A DNA stretch of 26,046 nt from an uncultured Selenomonadaceae bacterium (lineage in GTDB: Bacteria > Bacillota > Negativicutes > Selenomonadales > Selenomonadaceae), in contig CAJTSO010000023.1 in NCBI GenBank assembly GCA_910579115.1, forward strand, positions 1 to 26,046, in the 5' to 3' direction. Made by a program: the position numbers and the translations under genes. Shown here piece by piece: positions 1-6,699 of the stretch (within the stretch, counting starts at the first letter, position 1; the number at the start of each line of letters is the position of its first letter). The notes under the pieces are model-generated. The model saw only the letters and a program-made list of their open reading frames with translations, had not been told where the DNA came from and ran no database searches.

Positions 1-48
1 ACCGTTTGTTGCACCATTATTGCGATATCATACGAAGAGGGGACTTGA

Positions 49-1098
49 ATGACTAAAGACTATATAAAGATATACGAGGCAGTGGACTCTAAAAGAGCCA
101 GACAGGAGAAGGAAAATATTCTTGCCATGCAGGCCGCTGGAACATATCCGGAAAGCTTTTCTTTTCCGATGACGCTACAGTTTGAGTTGACTGGCGCGTG
201 TAACTTAAAGTGCAGGCATTGCCACAATCGTTCCGGCGATGCAGACCGTATCCAGCATACAATGATGACACCGGACAGGTGGAAAGCTCTGGCAAAACAA
301 ATTGTTGCTGACGGCGGCATATTTCAATGTATCATATCGGGAGGAGAGCCATTGTTGCTGGGCGATGACCTGTTTGAGATCATGGATATACTCCATGAGG
401 ATGGCACGTCCTTCGTCGTCATTACCAATGGCGTGCTGCTGGATAAAGAAAAAGCTAAAAAATTCGCTAAGTATCGTTATTTCTGGTTCCAAATCTCCAT
501 TGACGGCTCAACGGCGGAATTGCACGATTCCTTCCGCGGCGTAGAGAAAAGCTGGGAAAACGCAGTTAATGGCGCTATGGAGATAACGGCCAATGGCATA
601 CCGTTGGTTATAGCTCATTCCGTAACGCCTGAGACGCTGGATCATTTGGAGGATATGGTAAAGCTGGCTTGTTCCGTAGGGGCAGGCAGTATAATGATTG
701 GAGAAATTTTGCCTAGCGGGCGAGCCGTTTACAATGAAGATATATTATTGACACGGGATCAGCGCAATTACCTCTACGAGCAAATTGATGAGCTTTCGAA
801 AAAGTACGCAAATAAAATTAGAATTGAACGATCGATGAGTGTCAGTTCATCAATGGAGCGATATGGCAATCAGCCTAACAGCGGGTGTATAGTCAGACCC
901 AACGGGGATTTGCGCTTGGACTGCATGGCGCCATTTGTAATTGGCAATGTACTTGAGGAATCAATAAAGGATATTTGGTATAGGAAAGGAAGGGACGCCT
1001 GGCATAATCGAAGGGTTTTAGATTATATAGAATCCTTAGACAATGAGAGCCAAAAGGGTAATATCCTTAATCATGTCAGTGAAGACATAAAGATATAA
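49..1098 (+). CDS. Radical SAM RiPP maturase with short SPASM/twitch-like C-terminus
   Basis: A 349-residue radical SAM protein. The [4Fe-4S]-binding motif CNLKCRHC lies at residues 51-58 (C51, C55, C58), followed by the SAM-contacting GGE at about 98-100 and QISIDGS further on. The C-terminal part has SGCIVRPNGDLRLDC, with two cysteines (280 and 292), then GNVLEESIKDIW. This matches the start of a SPASM/twitch domain, but fewer cysteines are present than a full SPASM needs for two extra clusters. By family it should generate a 5'-deoxyadenosyl radical and modify a peptide side chain or backbone. The gene is followed by two precursor-like peptides and a PqqD-like protein, which supports peptide maturation. 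The start is the ATG after GAGGGG. The DNA is visibly more AT-rich than the proteusin locus. Reaction type is unknown. Confidence 0.88.
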   Translation: MTKDYIKIYEAVDSKRARQEKENILAMQAAGTYPESFSFPMTLQFELTGACNLKCRHCHNRSGDADRIQHTMMTPDRWKALAKQIVADGGIFQCIISGGEPLLLGDDLFEIMDILHEDGTSFVVITNGVLLDKEKAKKFAKYRYFWFQISIDGSTAELHDSFRGVEKSWENAVNGAMEITANGIPLVIAHSVTPETLDHLEDMVKLACSVGAGSIMIGEILPSGRAVYNEDILLTRDQRNYLYEQIDELSKKYANKIRIERSMSVSSSMERYGNQPNSGCIVRPNGDLRLDCMAPFVIGNVLEESIKDIWYRKGRDAWHNRRVLDYIESLDNESQKGNILNHVSEDIKI

Positions 1099-1117
1099 AA
1101 GAGAGGGGAACTCCACT

Positions 1118-1312
1118 ATGAGGGAAAAGTATATAAAACCGGTAATAGCGTCTGATATGAATATAGCGGGGGTTATACCAGCTGGACTTACTATGGCTAT
1201 TGGCGCTTTTACAGCTGGCGTAATGGCTGGAACTCAAGTAAAGAAAATGCTCAGCGGCCGTGTTGGGTGTGAGAAGGTCAAGAATTTGGTTGAAGCAGGT
1301 GCCGCTATATGA
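1118..1312 (+). CDS. Putative RiPP precursor peptide A
   Basis: A 64-residue peptide with ribosome site GAGAGGGG just upstream. It starts with a charged segment (MREKYIKP), continues through a hydrophobic Gly/Ala/Met/Thr stretch (about residues 17-40) and ends with a basic patch (VKKMLSGR) and one Cys at residue 51. The pattern EKYxKPxxAxxxNxxGxIP at residues 3-21 recurs in the peptide at 1596-1802, so the two are paralogues. It lies 19 bases after the radical SAM gene and overlaps the PqqD-like gene by four bases (ATGA). Size, placement and a conserved N-terminus with a divergent hydrophobic C-terminus suggest a modified peptide substrate. No double-glycine cleavage site is visible. A small membrane protein is the alternative reading. 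Confidence 0.7.
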   Translation: MREKYIKPVIASDMNIAGVIPAGLTMAIGAFTAGVMAGTQVKKMLSGRVGCEKVKNLVEAGAAI

Positions 1313-1596
1313 TTGTCTGGCAATGGATAAAAAATAAGAAGCCTGTCAATATTTCTGTAAAACAGCGCAGGGAAGGCAATGTCATTGTTGTATGCGGCAG
1401 GACATTGGAGATATGTTACCTGAATAAAATAGGTGGGCAGATTTTGGAATGGAGCGATGGATTTAATACATTAAACGACGTAGAAAAGCAGCTGCTCAAA
1501 ATATATGATGTTGACGAGCAGGAATTAAGAAGAGACATTGTTGATTTGATTAGGGATCTACAATGGAAGCGTCTGATTAAACTGGAGGGTGAATAA
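1309..1596 (+). CDS. PqqD-like RiPP recognition element protein
   Basis: A 95-residue protein with the layout of PqqD-family winged-helix recognition domains: beta strands carrying VKQRREGNVIVV, then LNKIGGQILEWSDGFNTLNDVEKQLLKIYDVDEQELRRDI, and a C-terminal helix. The run LNxxGxxILEWxDGxxT-x-(DE)V is characteristic of PqqD-like proteins, which bind the leader of a precursor peptide and present it to a radical SAM enzyme. It overlaps peptide A at its start (ATGA) and peptide B at its end (TAATGG), so all are translationally linked. Its position between the two peptides suggests it serves both with the upstream maturase. The PqqD family call is confident; its peptide target is inferred. Confidence 0.82.
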   Translation: MIVWQWIKNKKPVNISVKQRREGNVIVVCGRTLEICYLNKIGGQILEWSDGFNTLNDVEKQLLKIYDVDEQELRRDIVDLIRDLQWKRLIKLEGE

Positions 1597-1802
1597 TGGA
1601 GAAGTATACAAAGCCCTGTTTGGCTCAGCAATCAAATATGAGAGGAATAATTCCATTAGCGGCTGTTGCTGGAATGTCAACTAGCGCATTGGCAGGAATT
1701 GCTTCTGTTGCCGGGCTGGCAGTAGGCATGGCGGCGTCATCGTCCAGGGGATCAAATGACATAGTATCATTCAGGGCCGGGCTTGTTTTGCAGGAGGGGT
1801 AA
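1596..1802 (+). CDS. Putative RiPP precursor peptide B
   Basis: A 68-residue peptide whose N-terminus (MEKYTKPCLAQQSNMRGIIP) shares EKYxKPxxAxxxNxxGxIP with peptide A. The middle is almost entirely Ala/Gly/Val/Ser/Met (about residues 20-50), and the tail is polar (SSSRGSNDIVSF). One Cys sits at residue 8, inside the conserved N-terminal segment. The ribosome site is GGAGG within the end of the PqqD-like gene, and the ATG overlaps that gene's stop. The conserved N-terminus is taken as a leader and the hydrophobic stretch as a likely core. No exporter or peptidase gene is visible in this cluster; it may lie left of the window. Confidence 0.7.
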   Translation: MEKYTKPCLAQQSNMRGIIPLAAVAGMSTSALAGIASVAGLAVGMAASSSRGSNDIVSFRAGLVLQEG

Positions 1803-1842
1803 AATATTGCCAAAGGCTGGCGATTAAAGCAATGTAAAGAAA

Positions 1843-1864
1843 AGGGGCGATATTGCGCCCCTTG
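1843..1864 (+). terminator. Short GC hairpin after the first RiPP cluster
   Basis: An 8-bp perfect stem (AAGGGGCG with CGCCCCTT) around a 6-base loop, about 40 bases after the last gene of the cluster. No good T-run follows, so it is either a weak terminator or an mRNA 3' end stabiliser. Confidence 0.45.
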
Positions 1865-2262
1865 TGTAAATGAAGTTGCTAAAACGAAAATTTTATAGTA
1901 AGTGTAGCTTTAGGTGCAAGGTTGAGACAAAATCAATACCATGCGCATTTTTGTTTTGAGGATACCGTAAGTCAAAAGGAATGTTTGCAGAGCGAATCTA
2001 CCAGTTAAGGGTTGCTGTGTAAATCTTTTTGCGAGTGTCCTAATTGCTATTACGATTTTCATTATACAATTAACCTGATTAAACAATTAAAAGTCTGCCT
2101 GCGCGGGCAGGTAATTCTGAAAGCGTCAGCTTCCACGATCTTCGGTGCGCTCTGGCAGGCTGGACGAGATTGCCGATAACCGGCAGCTCTGACCACTTGC
2201 CAAACTAAAGGCTATGCCATATAATAAAGAAAATATTTTCGGTATGCCGTCGGGAACGGAAT
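1865..2262. other. Intergenic stretch without a recognised gene
   Basis: About 400 bases between the first RiPP cluster and the toxin module. I see no convincing open frame. A small hairpin (CTGCC TGCGCG GGCAG) lies at about 2096-2112. The stretch near 2110-2200 is GC-richer than its surroundings and may be debris of a lost gene. Confidence 0.4.
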
Positions 2263-2276
2263 GAGGAGGGGTTTGC

Positions 2277-2501
2277 TTGGAGGATAATTATTCGGAGCTG
2301 CCGGACGAGGTGCTTAATGAACGGGTAGACGCTGCTGTGCGGCTGGCCTTGGAGAAGCATAAAGTACTGGGCGTGCCGAGTATCATCTATGACCGGAAGG
2401 AGCAGATGATATACGAGGTACACAGTGACGGTACGCGGGTTCCACTCGCCAGGAAGTCACGGAAGGGGCGTTATAGTGAGCAAACCACAGAAAAAGCCTG
2501 A
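2277..2501 (+). CDS. Small partner (candidate antitoxin) of the zeta-type toxin
   Basis: A 74-residue protein starting at TTG, placed five bases after a strong GAGGAGGGG ribosome site. It is acidic at the N-terminus (MEDNYSELPDEVLNERVDAAV) with a predicted helix, followed by DRKEQMIYEVHSDGTRVPL and a basic tail. It overlaps the downstream zeta-toxin gene by 26 bases. Small acidic or helical proteins encoded just upstream of zeta-type kinases are usually antitoxins, and the overlap fits co-translation. I do not recognise the family by sequence, so the antitoxin role rests on context. Confidence 0.6.
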   Translation: MEDNYSELPDEVLNERVDAAVRLALEKHKVLGVPSIIYDRKEQMIYEVHSDGTRVPLARKSRKGRYSEQTTEKA

Positions 2502-3108
2502 GATTGTGGTATTTGCCGGGCCGAATGGATCAGGGAAAAGCACGCTGACGGAATTTCTCATGCCGCTGATGGATTATATCAATGCGGACGAAATCAAGAA
2601 AAACCTGAAGTGTACCGATCTTGAAGCCGCCCAGATAGCAGAACGGCAGCGTGAGTCGTACCTGGAGCGGTGGGAGAGCTTCTGCTTTGAAACGGTGATG
2701 TCTACGGAGCGTAAATTGGATCTCTTGCGCCGGGCCAAGGAAAGAGGCTACTTTATCCGCTGCTACTACATTGTAACATCCGACCCGCTCATCAATGTGT
2801 ACCGCGTTCGGATGAGGGTGCAATTAGGCGGGCATGATGTTCCGGTGGATAAGATTTACGCCCGTTATGACCGGTCTATGGCGCTGGCGAAGGATGTTGT
2901 GGCGGTAAGCGATGTGTGTCATATATACGACAATTCTGCGGAAACGTCCTTCCGCATCTTCAAGAAGCGCAAGACGGAATATTTTTATGACGAGTGCGAG
3001 GACTGGCAGTCCTCCGATATCCAGAAATTGACAGGGATAAACGGCGCTGAGAAAAAGCCCTTGAATATCAGAAAAGCTGGGTCGATGGAGGACAGTTTGA
3101 AAAAATAA
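2476..3108 (+). CDS. Zeta toxin family kinase
   Basis: A 210-residue P-loop kinase. The GTG start at 2476 is preferred over the upstream in-frame ATG at 2425 because GGAAGGGG lies five bases before it and the protein then begins directly before the P-loop strand. Walker A GPNGSGKS is at residues 15-22. It is followed by INADEIKKNL, FETVMST and the strongly conserved block RVxxRVxxGGHxVPxxxIxxRYxRS (here RVRMRVQLGGHDVP ... ARYDRS), all typical of zeta toxins. Characterised members phosphorylate UDP-N-acetylglucosamine and block wall synthesis. Small chromosomal homologues like this one are less well studied, so the substrate is inferred. The C-terminal roughly 30 residues are low in conservation signals. 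Confidence 0.82.
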   Translation: MSKPQKKPEIVVFAGPNGSGKSTLTEFLMPLMDYINADEIKKNLKCTDLEAAQIAERQRESYLERWESFCFETVMSTERKLDLLRRAKERGYFIRCYYIVTSDPLINVYRVRMRVQLGGHDVPVDKIYARYDRSMALAKDVVAVSDVCHIYDNSAETSFRIFKKRKTEYFYDECEDWQSSDIQKLTGINGAEKKPLNIRKAGSMEDSLKK

Positions 3109-3220
3109 AAGGCTATGCTCTCTGATTTGCCTTGAAAGCGGCCCGAACCGCTCGAAATACGCCCTTAAAATACGCTGAAAACGAACGGTACTTACCAAAT
3201 CGCTGAATCGTCAGGGCTGC

Positions 3221-3248
3221 AATGGTTTGAATCCATCCCGCTCCGCCA
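3221..3248 (+). pseudogene. 3' fragment of a tRNA gene (Ser-like), likely integration scar
   Basis: The segment reads as a T-arm (AATGG, loop TTTGAAT, CCATC), a seven-base acceptor strand CCGCTCC, discriminator G and encoded CCA, in exact tRNA spacing. The discriminator G fits tRNA-Ser. No matching 5' acceptor strand (GGAGCGG) lies upstream, one T-stem pair is A-C, and the near-invariant C56 of the loop is T. It is therefore a decayed fragment, not a working tRNA. Such 3' tRNA ends are common attachment sites of integrative elements. Confidence 0.5.
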
Positions 3249-3452
3249 TCATTACAAACTCAGAGCTTTCAGGGGAAATCTTGAGAGTTCTTTTTTGTTT
3301 TCATTTACTGTCAGCAGGATTTTACCTGGATTTATCGAATAGGACGCAATAGAGGAAGTTTTGAAATTGCGTAAATATAATGATAAAAGAGGGGGGATTA
3401 TCCGCGCGGCGAATGATTAAGGCTGATTTAATGTTAAAAGGAGGGACATATT

Positions 3453-3686
3453 ATGTCAAAAGACAATAATGAATTTGTTTTAAGCGATGAGGAGCTGGGT
3501 TTAGTAACGGGCGGTGCAAGTTTATTCTACAGCGTAGGCGATACAGTAAAGGGAGAGTACGGAGAATACAAGGTTTTTACCTATTACGATGAAAACAAAA
3601 AGGCAACTGCTCATTTAGACTGTCCTGTCGGTAAAGTCGATGCAATGATTGAACGGCTGAATGGCCGGGGGATGACTCTCATATAA
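3453..3686 (+). CDS. Double-glycine leader peptide (bacteriocin/RiPP-like precursor)
   Basis: A 77-residue peptide with strong ribosome site AAAGGAGGGA. Residues 1-21 (ending LSDEELGLVTGG) are a classic double-glycine leader, with acidic and hydrophobic residues in the expected positions and the cleavage point after G21. The predicted product of 56 residues contains an aromatic segment (ASLFYSVGD ... YKVFTYYDENKK), one Cys and a C-terminal helix-like part. Its leader end closely resembles that of the precursor at 6700 (LSDAELDMVAGG), so the C39 exporter at 15017 is a plausible processing partner. The product has no Asn ladder and I see no dedicated modifying enzyme beside it. It could be an unmodified bacteriocin, a signal peptide or a carrier. 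A TATAAT at 3376-3381 may be its -10 element. Confidence 0.72.
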   Translation: MSKDNNEFVLSDEELGLVTGGASLFYSVGDTVKGEYGEYKVFTYYDENKKATAHLDCPVGKVDAMIERLNGRGMTLI

Positions 3687-3701
3687 TGGGTATCTGCTCA
3701 T

Positions 3702-3749
3702 AAAAATAACCCCTTTTGTCGGACAAGGCGGACAAAGGGGGTTATTTTT
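3702..3749. terminator. Bidirectional rho-independent terminator
   Basis: A 19-bp stem with one G-U pair (arms 3702-3720 and 3731-3749) and a 10-base loop. The arms begin AAAAATAACCCC and end GGGGTTATTTTT, giving a T-tract on both strands. It sits between the + strand peptide gene and the end of the - strand phosphatase gene and can serve both. Confidence 0.88.
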
Positions 3750-3820
3750 ATGTCAACGCAAATTACACAGGCTGGAAAACAGAAATAGTTGAAGGCTGTC
3801 TGAAAGGGAAGGGGGAGGTT

Positions 3821-5731
3821 TTATTTGCGCTGGAACCACAGGAAAGTAATGTCATCTGTGGGAGGGGTGTCTTCCGCAAAGTCCCGAAGGGAACGTAAAA
3901 TATCTTCGGGACCGTTGGCCCGGTGAAAACAATCTTCCAGTCGTTTCTTACCGAAAAATTCGTTATGAGGGTTTTCCGCCTCAGGAATACCATCAGTATA
4001 AAGCAGTAATTTGCTTCCAGGCGACAGGGTTTGTTCGTAGTCTTTATAGACGGTGTTGGGGACGATTCCTAAAGCGGGCCCTGATTTTTCTTTGAGCCAA
4101 ACGGCTTGTTCGGTTTTGTGCTGCAAGAGGGGATAGTTGTGTCCGGCATTTGCGTAAATCAGCCTGCCGGTAGAAAGCTCAACAATGCCTAACCATACCG
4201 TCACGAACATCATGTTGTCGTTGTGTTCAGCCAGGGCATTATTGACTTCCGCTAAAATTATCGCGGGATCCTGAAAACCGCTTTTACTTTTCAAAAGTGT
4301 TTTGGTGACCATCATAAAGAGGGCAGCCGGGATGCCTTTACCGGAAACGTCGGCAATAAGGATAGCCAGTTTGTCGGGAGCTGACAGGAAGCAGTCGTAA
4401 AGGTCGCCGCCCACCTCTTTGGCCGGATACATACCGGCCTTGATTTCGTAGCCGGGGATTTTTTGATTGATTTCCGTTGGGTCAGGGAGAATATTTTGCT
4501 GAATTTGGGCGCCTACGGCCAGCTGGGCGGCAATGGCTTCGTTCTCTTTGGTGGCAGTCTGCCAATTGGTAATGTAGTTTTGGATGTCTGCCGTCATTTT
4601 TCGGAAAGAGACGAGAAGCTCGTCTATTTCGTTTTTCGGGGCGTCCTTTGGAATATCAGGTATATTATTGACAGAACCAAGGTAATTGTTCTCAACAAAA
4701 CTGCCGGCAATTTTGCTGAGCATGGTTACAGGGATAACGACATTTTTTTCCAGCTTGTAGAGGATAAATAAAACCGCGATAAATACAAAGTGCATACTGA
4801 ACAGCAAAGTGGAAAAAATTGTCTGCCAAAGTTCAATTTTTCCCAGTTCCAAGGTTAAGGCATTATTGCTGTATATAAGTAAGGTTATAATAAATATAAT
4901 CGTTGCAATGGCCAGAAGCAGGATAATCATGGTGGCTTTTGCGCCGATAGAATAATAATTGCGAGAGGAGCTTAGCTGATTTGCCGCATCATAATCAGGG
5001 GTCAAACAGCAGGAATACAGCAAGAGAGAGGTGTTGACCGCAAGAAAAAGCAAGGGGTGTGCCGAGACAGCCAGATCATAATAAACGGCGGCAAGAAAGG
5101 CGGTACTTAAAAATGAGCTCAGCAGCAGCGATAATAAGGGAAGCCGAAAGGTCGGTTCATCAGCGGGTCCCTTATGGGGCTGCGGCAGGAAAAAATGATA
5201 ATTTTTCTTTCGGAAATACAGCAGTATAGGCACGCCAAAAAGCAGGGTGAAATCATAATTGCTGGAGAAAAAAATCCGAAAGCTTTGCAGGGGTGCCGAA
5301 TTGAAATTCAGAAGTGTGATGGAAGTTAGAAGAGCGGAAAAATTAAAGACCGTGATAAAGATGATGATGAAGAAGCGCAGGCAGCTTTTTGCATTGTAGA
5401 TGAACAGGGCAGCTTTTTTACTGCGCCAGCCGTACCACAGCTTATAGGGAAGGCAGGACAAGATAAAATTGCTCAGGCAGCCCCAGAAAATTGTGCTGAG
5501 GGCTTCTCCGCTGTATAGATCGCTGACAATATTACCCAGAGCGGCCCCGATTGCCCCAGGCAGGCCCCAGAGCATACCAAATACTACCGGCAGGCAGGCG
5601 GAAAACCGTACTTCTGCTCCCGGAAGAAGCATGAGCAGCAGTTTGCCCGGGATGGTGGCCAAAGAGTAAATTATCGCGGCCAGTAAAATTTTTTGAATAT
5701 TTTTCAGGTTTATAAGATTATCTGTTATCAA
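3821..5731 (-). CDS. Membrane-bound SpoIIE/RsbU-type PP2C serine phosphatase
   Basis: A 636-residue protein. The first about 330 residues carry many hydrophobic segments, including an LPGAEVRFSACLPVVFGMLW ... NIVSDLYSG region reminiscent of small-molecule sensing membrane domains. A HAMP-like and coiled linker follows (KNEIDELLVSFRKMTADIQ). The C-terminal phosphatase has metal-binding GGDLYD (D443), DVSGKGIPAALFM (from 461), AGHNYPLL, YTDG (D580) and DDIT (626-629), so its catalytic Asp set is intact. By family it dephosphorylates a STAS anti-sigma antagonist. The STAS and kinase partners are encoded divergently at 5844 and 6156, forming a complete partner switch. The start is TTG with an AAGGA ribosome site. 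The sensed signal and any target sigma factor are not visible here. Confidence 0.87.
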   Translation of the reverse strand: MITDNLINLKNIQKILLAAIIYSLATIPGKLLLMLLPGAEVRFSACLPVVFGMLWGLPGAIGAALGNIVSDLYSGEALSTIFWGCLSNFILSCLPYKLWYGWRSKKAALFIYNAKSCLRFFIIIFITVFNFSALLTSITLLNFNSAPLQSFRIFFSSNYDFTLLFGVPILLYFRKKNYHFFLPQPHKGPADEPTFRLPLLSLLLSSFLSTAFLAAVYYDLAVSAHPLLFLAVNTSLLLYSCCLTPDYDAANQLSSSRNYYSIGAKATMIILLLAIATIIFIITLLIYSNNALTLELGKIELWQTIFSTLLFSMHFVFIAVLFILYKLEKNVVIPVTMLSKIAGSFVENNYLGSVNNIPDIPKDAPKNEIDELLVSFRKMTADIQNYITNWQTATKENEAIAAQLAVGAQIQQNILPDPTEINQKIPGYEIKAGMYPAKEVGGDLYDCFLSAPDKLAILIADVSGKGIPAALFMMVTKTLLKSKSGFQDPAIILAEVNNALAEHNDNMMFVTVWLGIVELSTGRLIYANAGHNYPLLQHKTEQAVWLKEKSGPALGIVPNTVYKDYEQTLSPGSKLLLYTDGIPEAENPHNEFFGKKRLEDCFHRANGPEDILRSLRDFAEDTPPTDDITFLWFQRK

Positions 5732-5843
5732 TTCTCAAATTTCCTTTCGGACAGTTGATAAATAGTCAGTTGGTTTGCAGGAAATTAAAAACGGTATGGA
5801 GAATGTATGCAAAGATGAGGGGTGGAGTCAGAAGGGAGAGGCT

Positions 5844-6152
5844 ATGGAAATAATCAAACATATTGAAGATAAAAAGGCAGTTTTGCAGGTGGTAGGGCGG
5901 GTGGACACCGTGACCAGCAGTTCTTTTCAGGCGCAGGTGTTAGAGGTTTTCGATTCTCCCCTGCATACACTGATATTGGATTGTCAGAAATTAGAATACA
6001 TCAGCAGTGCCGGTTTGCGGGCGTTGTTGGTCATCGCAAAATCAGCAGGCAGCCGGAAGGTTCCGGTGGTGCTTACCCATGTAAATGCTCTGGTCCTTGA
6101 GGTTTTGGAAATGTCCGGCTTCGATTCGTTTTTCACAATTCAAGAGGTATAA
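5844..6152 (+). CDS. STAS-domain anti-sigma factor antagonist
   Basis: A 102-residue single STAS domain. The ATG at 5844 follows GAAGGGAGAGG; the longer frame from 5775 lacks a ribosome site and would add a non-conserved tail. The phosphorylation loop reads LEYISSAGLRALL (residues 50-62), where S55 aligns with the phosphoserine of the SpoIIAA/RsbV family. In the usual scheme the unphosphorylated protein binds the HATPase kinase and frees its partner, while the phosphatase at 3821 restores the unphosphorylated form. The gene is three bases from the kinase gene at 6156 and divergent from the phosphatase. Confidence 0.88.
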   Translation: MEIIKHIEDKKAVLQVVGRVDTVTSSSFQAQVLEVFDSPLHTLILDCQKLEYISSAGLRALLVIAKSAGSRKVPVVLTHVNALVLEVLEMSGFDSFFTIQEV

Positions 6153-6155
6153 AGC

Positions 6156-6581
6156 GTGGAGCTGTTGCGGGGAAAAAGCTTTTCGGCAAAGGAGGAGGCT
6201 TTGGCGGAGTGTTTATCCTGGCTTGAGGAGGAAATAAGACAGATACTGCCTTTACCGCAGGCTTCGCGAGCGTTATTGGCGGCCGAGGAGGCTTTGGCAA
6301 ACATCGTTGATTACGCCTATCCGGCTGGCTGGGAGAGCCGTAAAATTATGAATGTGGGCCTGGGCTTTCGGGAAGAGCTGTTTATGATCCTGATCGAAGA
6401 TAAAGGGATTCCCTTTAATCCTCTGGAAGGAATCCGGGCGGACGCCCGCATCCCGTTGGAGGAGCGCAGTCCCGGAGGGTGGGGCAGAGTTTTCATCGAA
6501 AAATTTACCGTAAAGCGAGAATATGATTACAAGGACGGGAAAAATATTTTGCGGTTATTTTTTGACCGGACGGTTCCCTGA
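6156..6581 (+). CDS. RsbW/SpoIIAB-like HATPase anti-sigma kinase
   Basis: A 141-residue GHKL ATPase domain with a GTG start three bases after the STAS gene. The N-box is EEALANIVDYAY (N49), the G1 box IEDKGIPFNP (D82, G84) and the G2 box PGGWGRVFIEKF (107 onward), where most family members have GGxGL. By family it phosphorylates the STAS protein and sequesters a partner such as a sigma factor. No sigma factor gene is in the window. Lying directly upstream of the proteusin precursor, the module may govern expression of this locus or act on a distant target. Confidence 0.85.
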   Translation: MELLRGKSFSAKEEALAECLSWLEEEIRQILPLPQASRALLAAEEALANIVDYAYPAGWESRKIMNVGLGFREELFMILIEDKGIPFNPLEGIRADARIPLEERSPGGWGRVFIEKFTVKREYDYKDGKNILRLFFDRTVP

Positions 6582-6587
6582 AAATTT

Positions 6588-6621
6588 ACCGGTGAGGGTG
6601 GTTCCTCCGGCGGGATTTTTT
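6588..6621 (+). terminator. Probable terminator after the partner-switch genes
   Basis: An imperfect GC-rich hairpin (CCGGTGAGG against CCTCCGG) followed by GCGGGATTTTTTAT with a T6 run, just after the stop at 6581. It would separate the partner-switch genes from the precursor gene at 6700. Confidence 0.5.
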
Positions 6622-6699
6622 ATATGACCTTATACCATTGTAACACGGCAGTCTGGTATATTAAATATGTGTAGTGAACATTATTAAGAAGGAAAAATT

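Noticed and set aside
1..48. C-terminal end of an upstream gene
   Set aside because: More than one frame is open through these few codons, including one that would overlap the ATG at 49 by ATGA, so no frame can be chosen.
1990..2060. Possible inverted-repeat end of an insertion sequence (CTGTGTAAATCTTTTTGCG)
   Set aside because: It vaguely resembles IS256-type ends, but no partner repeat, transposase remnant or target duplication could be found.
2425..2475. Longer start for the zeta-type toxin
   Set aside because: The extra 17 residues overlap the partner gene, have no ribosome site and precede the normal family start.
3716..3898. Open frame of 60 codons on the + strand
   Set aside because: It starts inside the bidirectional terminator and runs over the 3' end of the phosphatase gene; no ribosome site.
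6638..6667. Promoter for the proteusin precursor (TTGTAA with TATATT)
   Set aside because: The spacing is only 13 bp; the alternative TTAAAT at 17 bp is a poor match, so no promoter is claimed.
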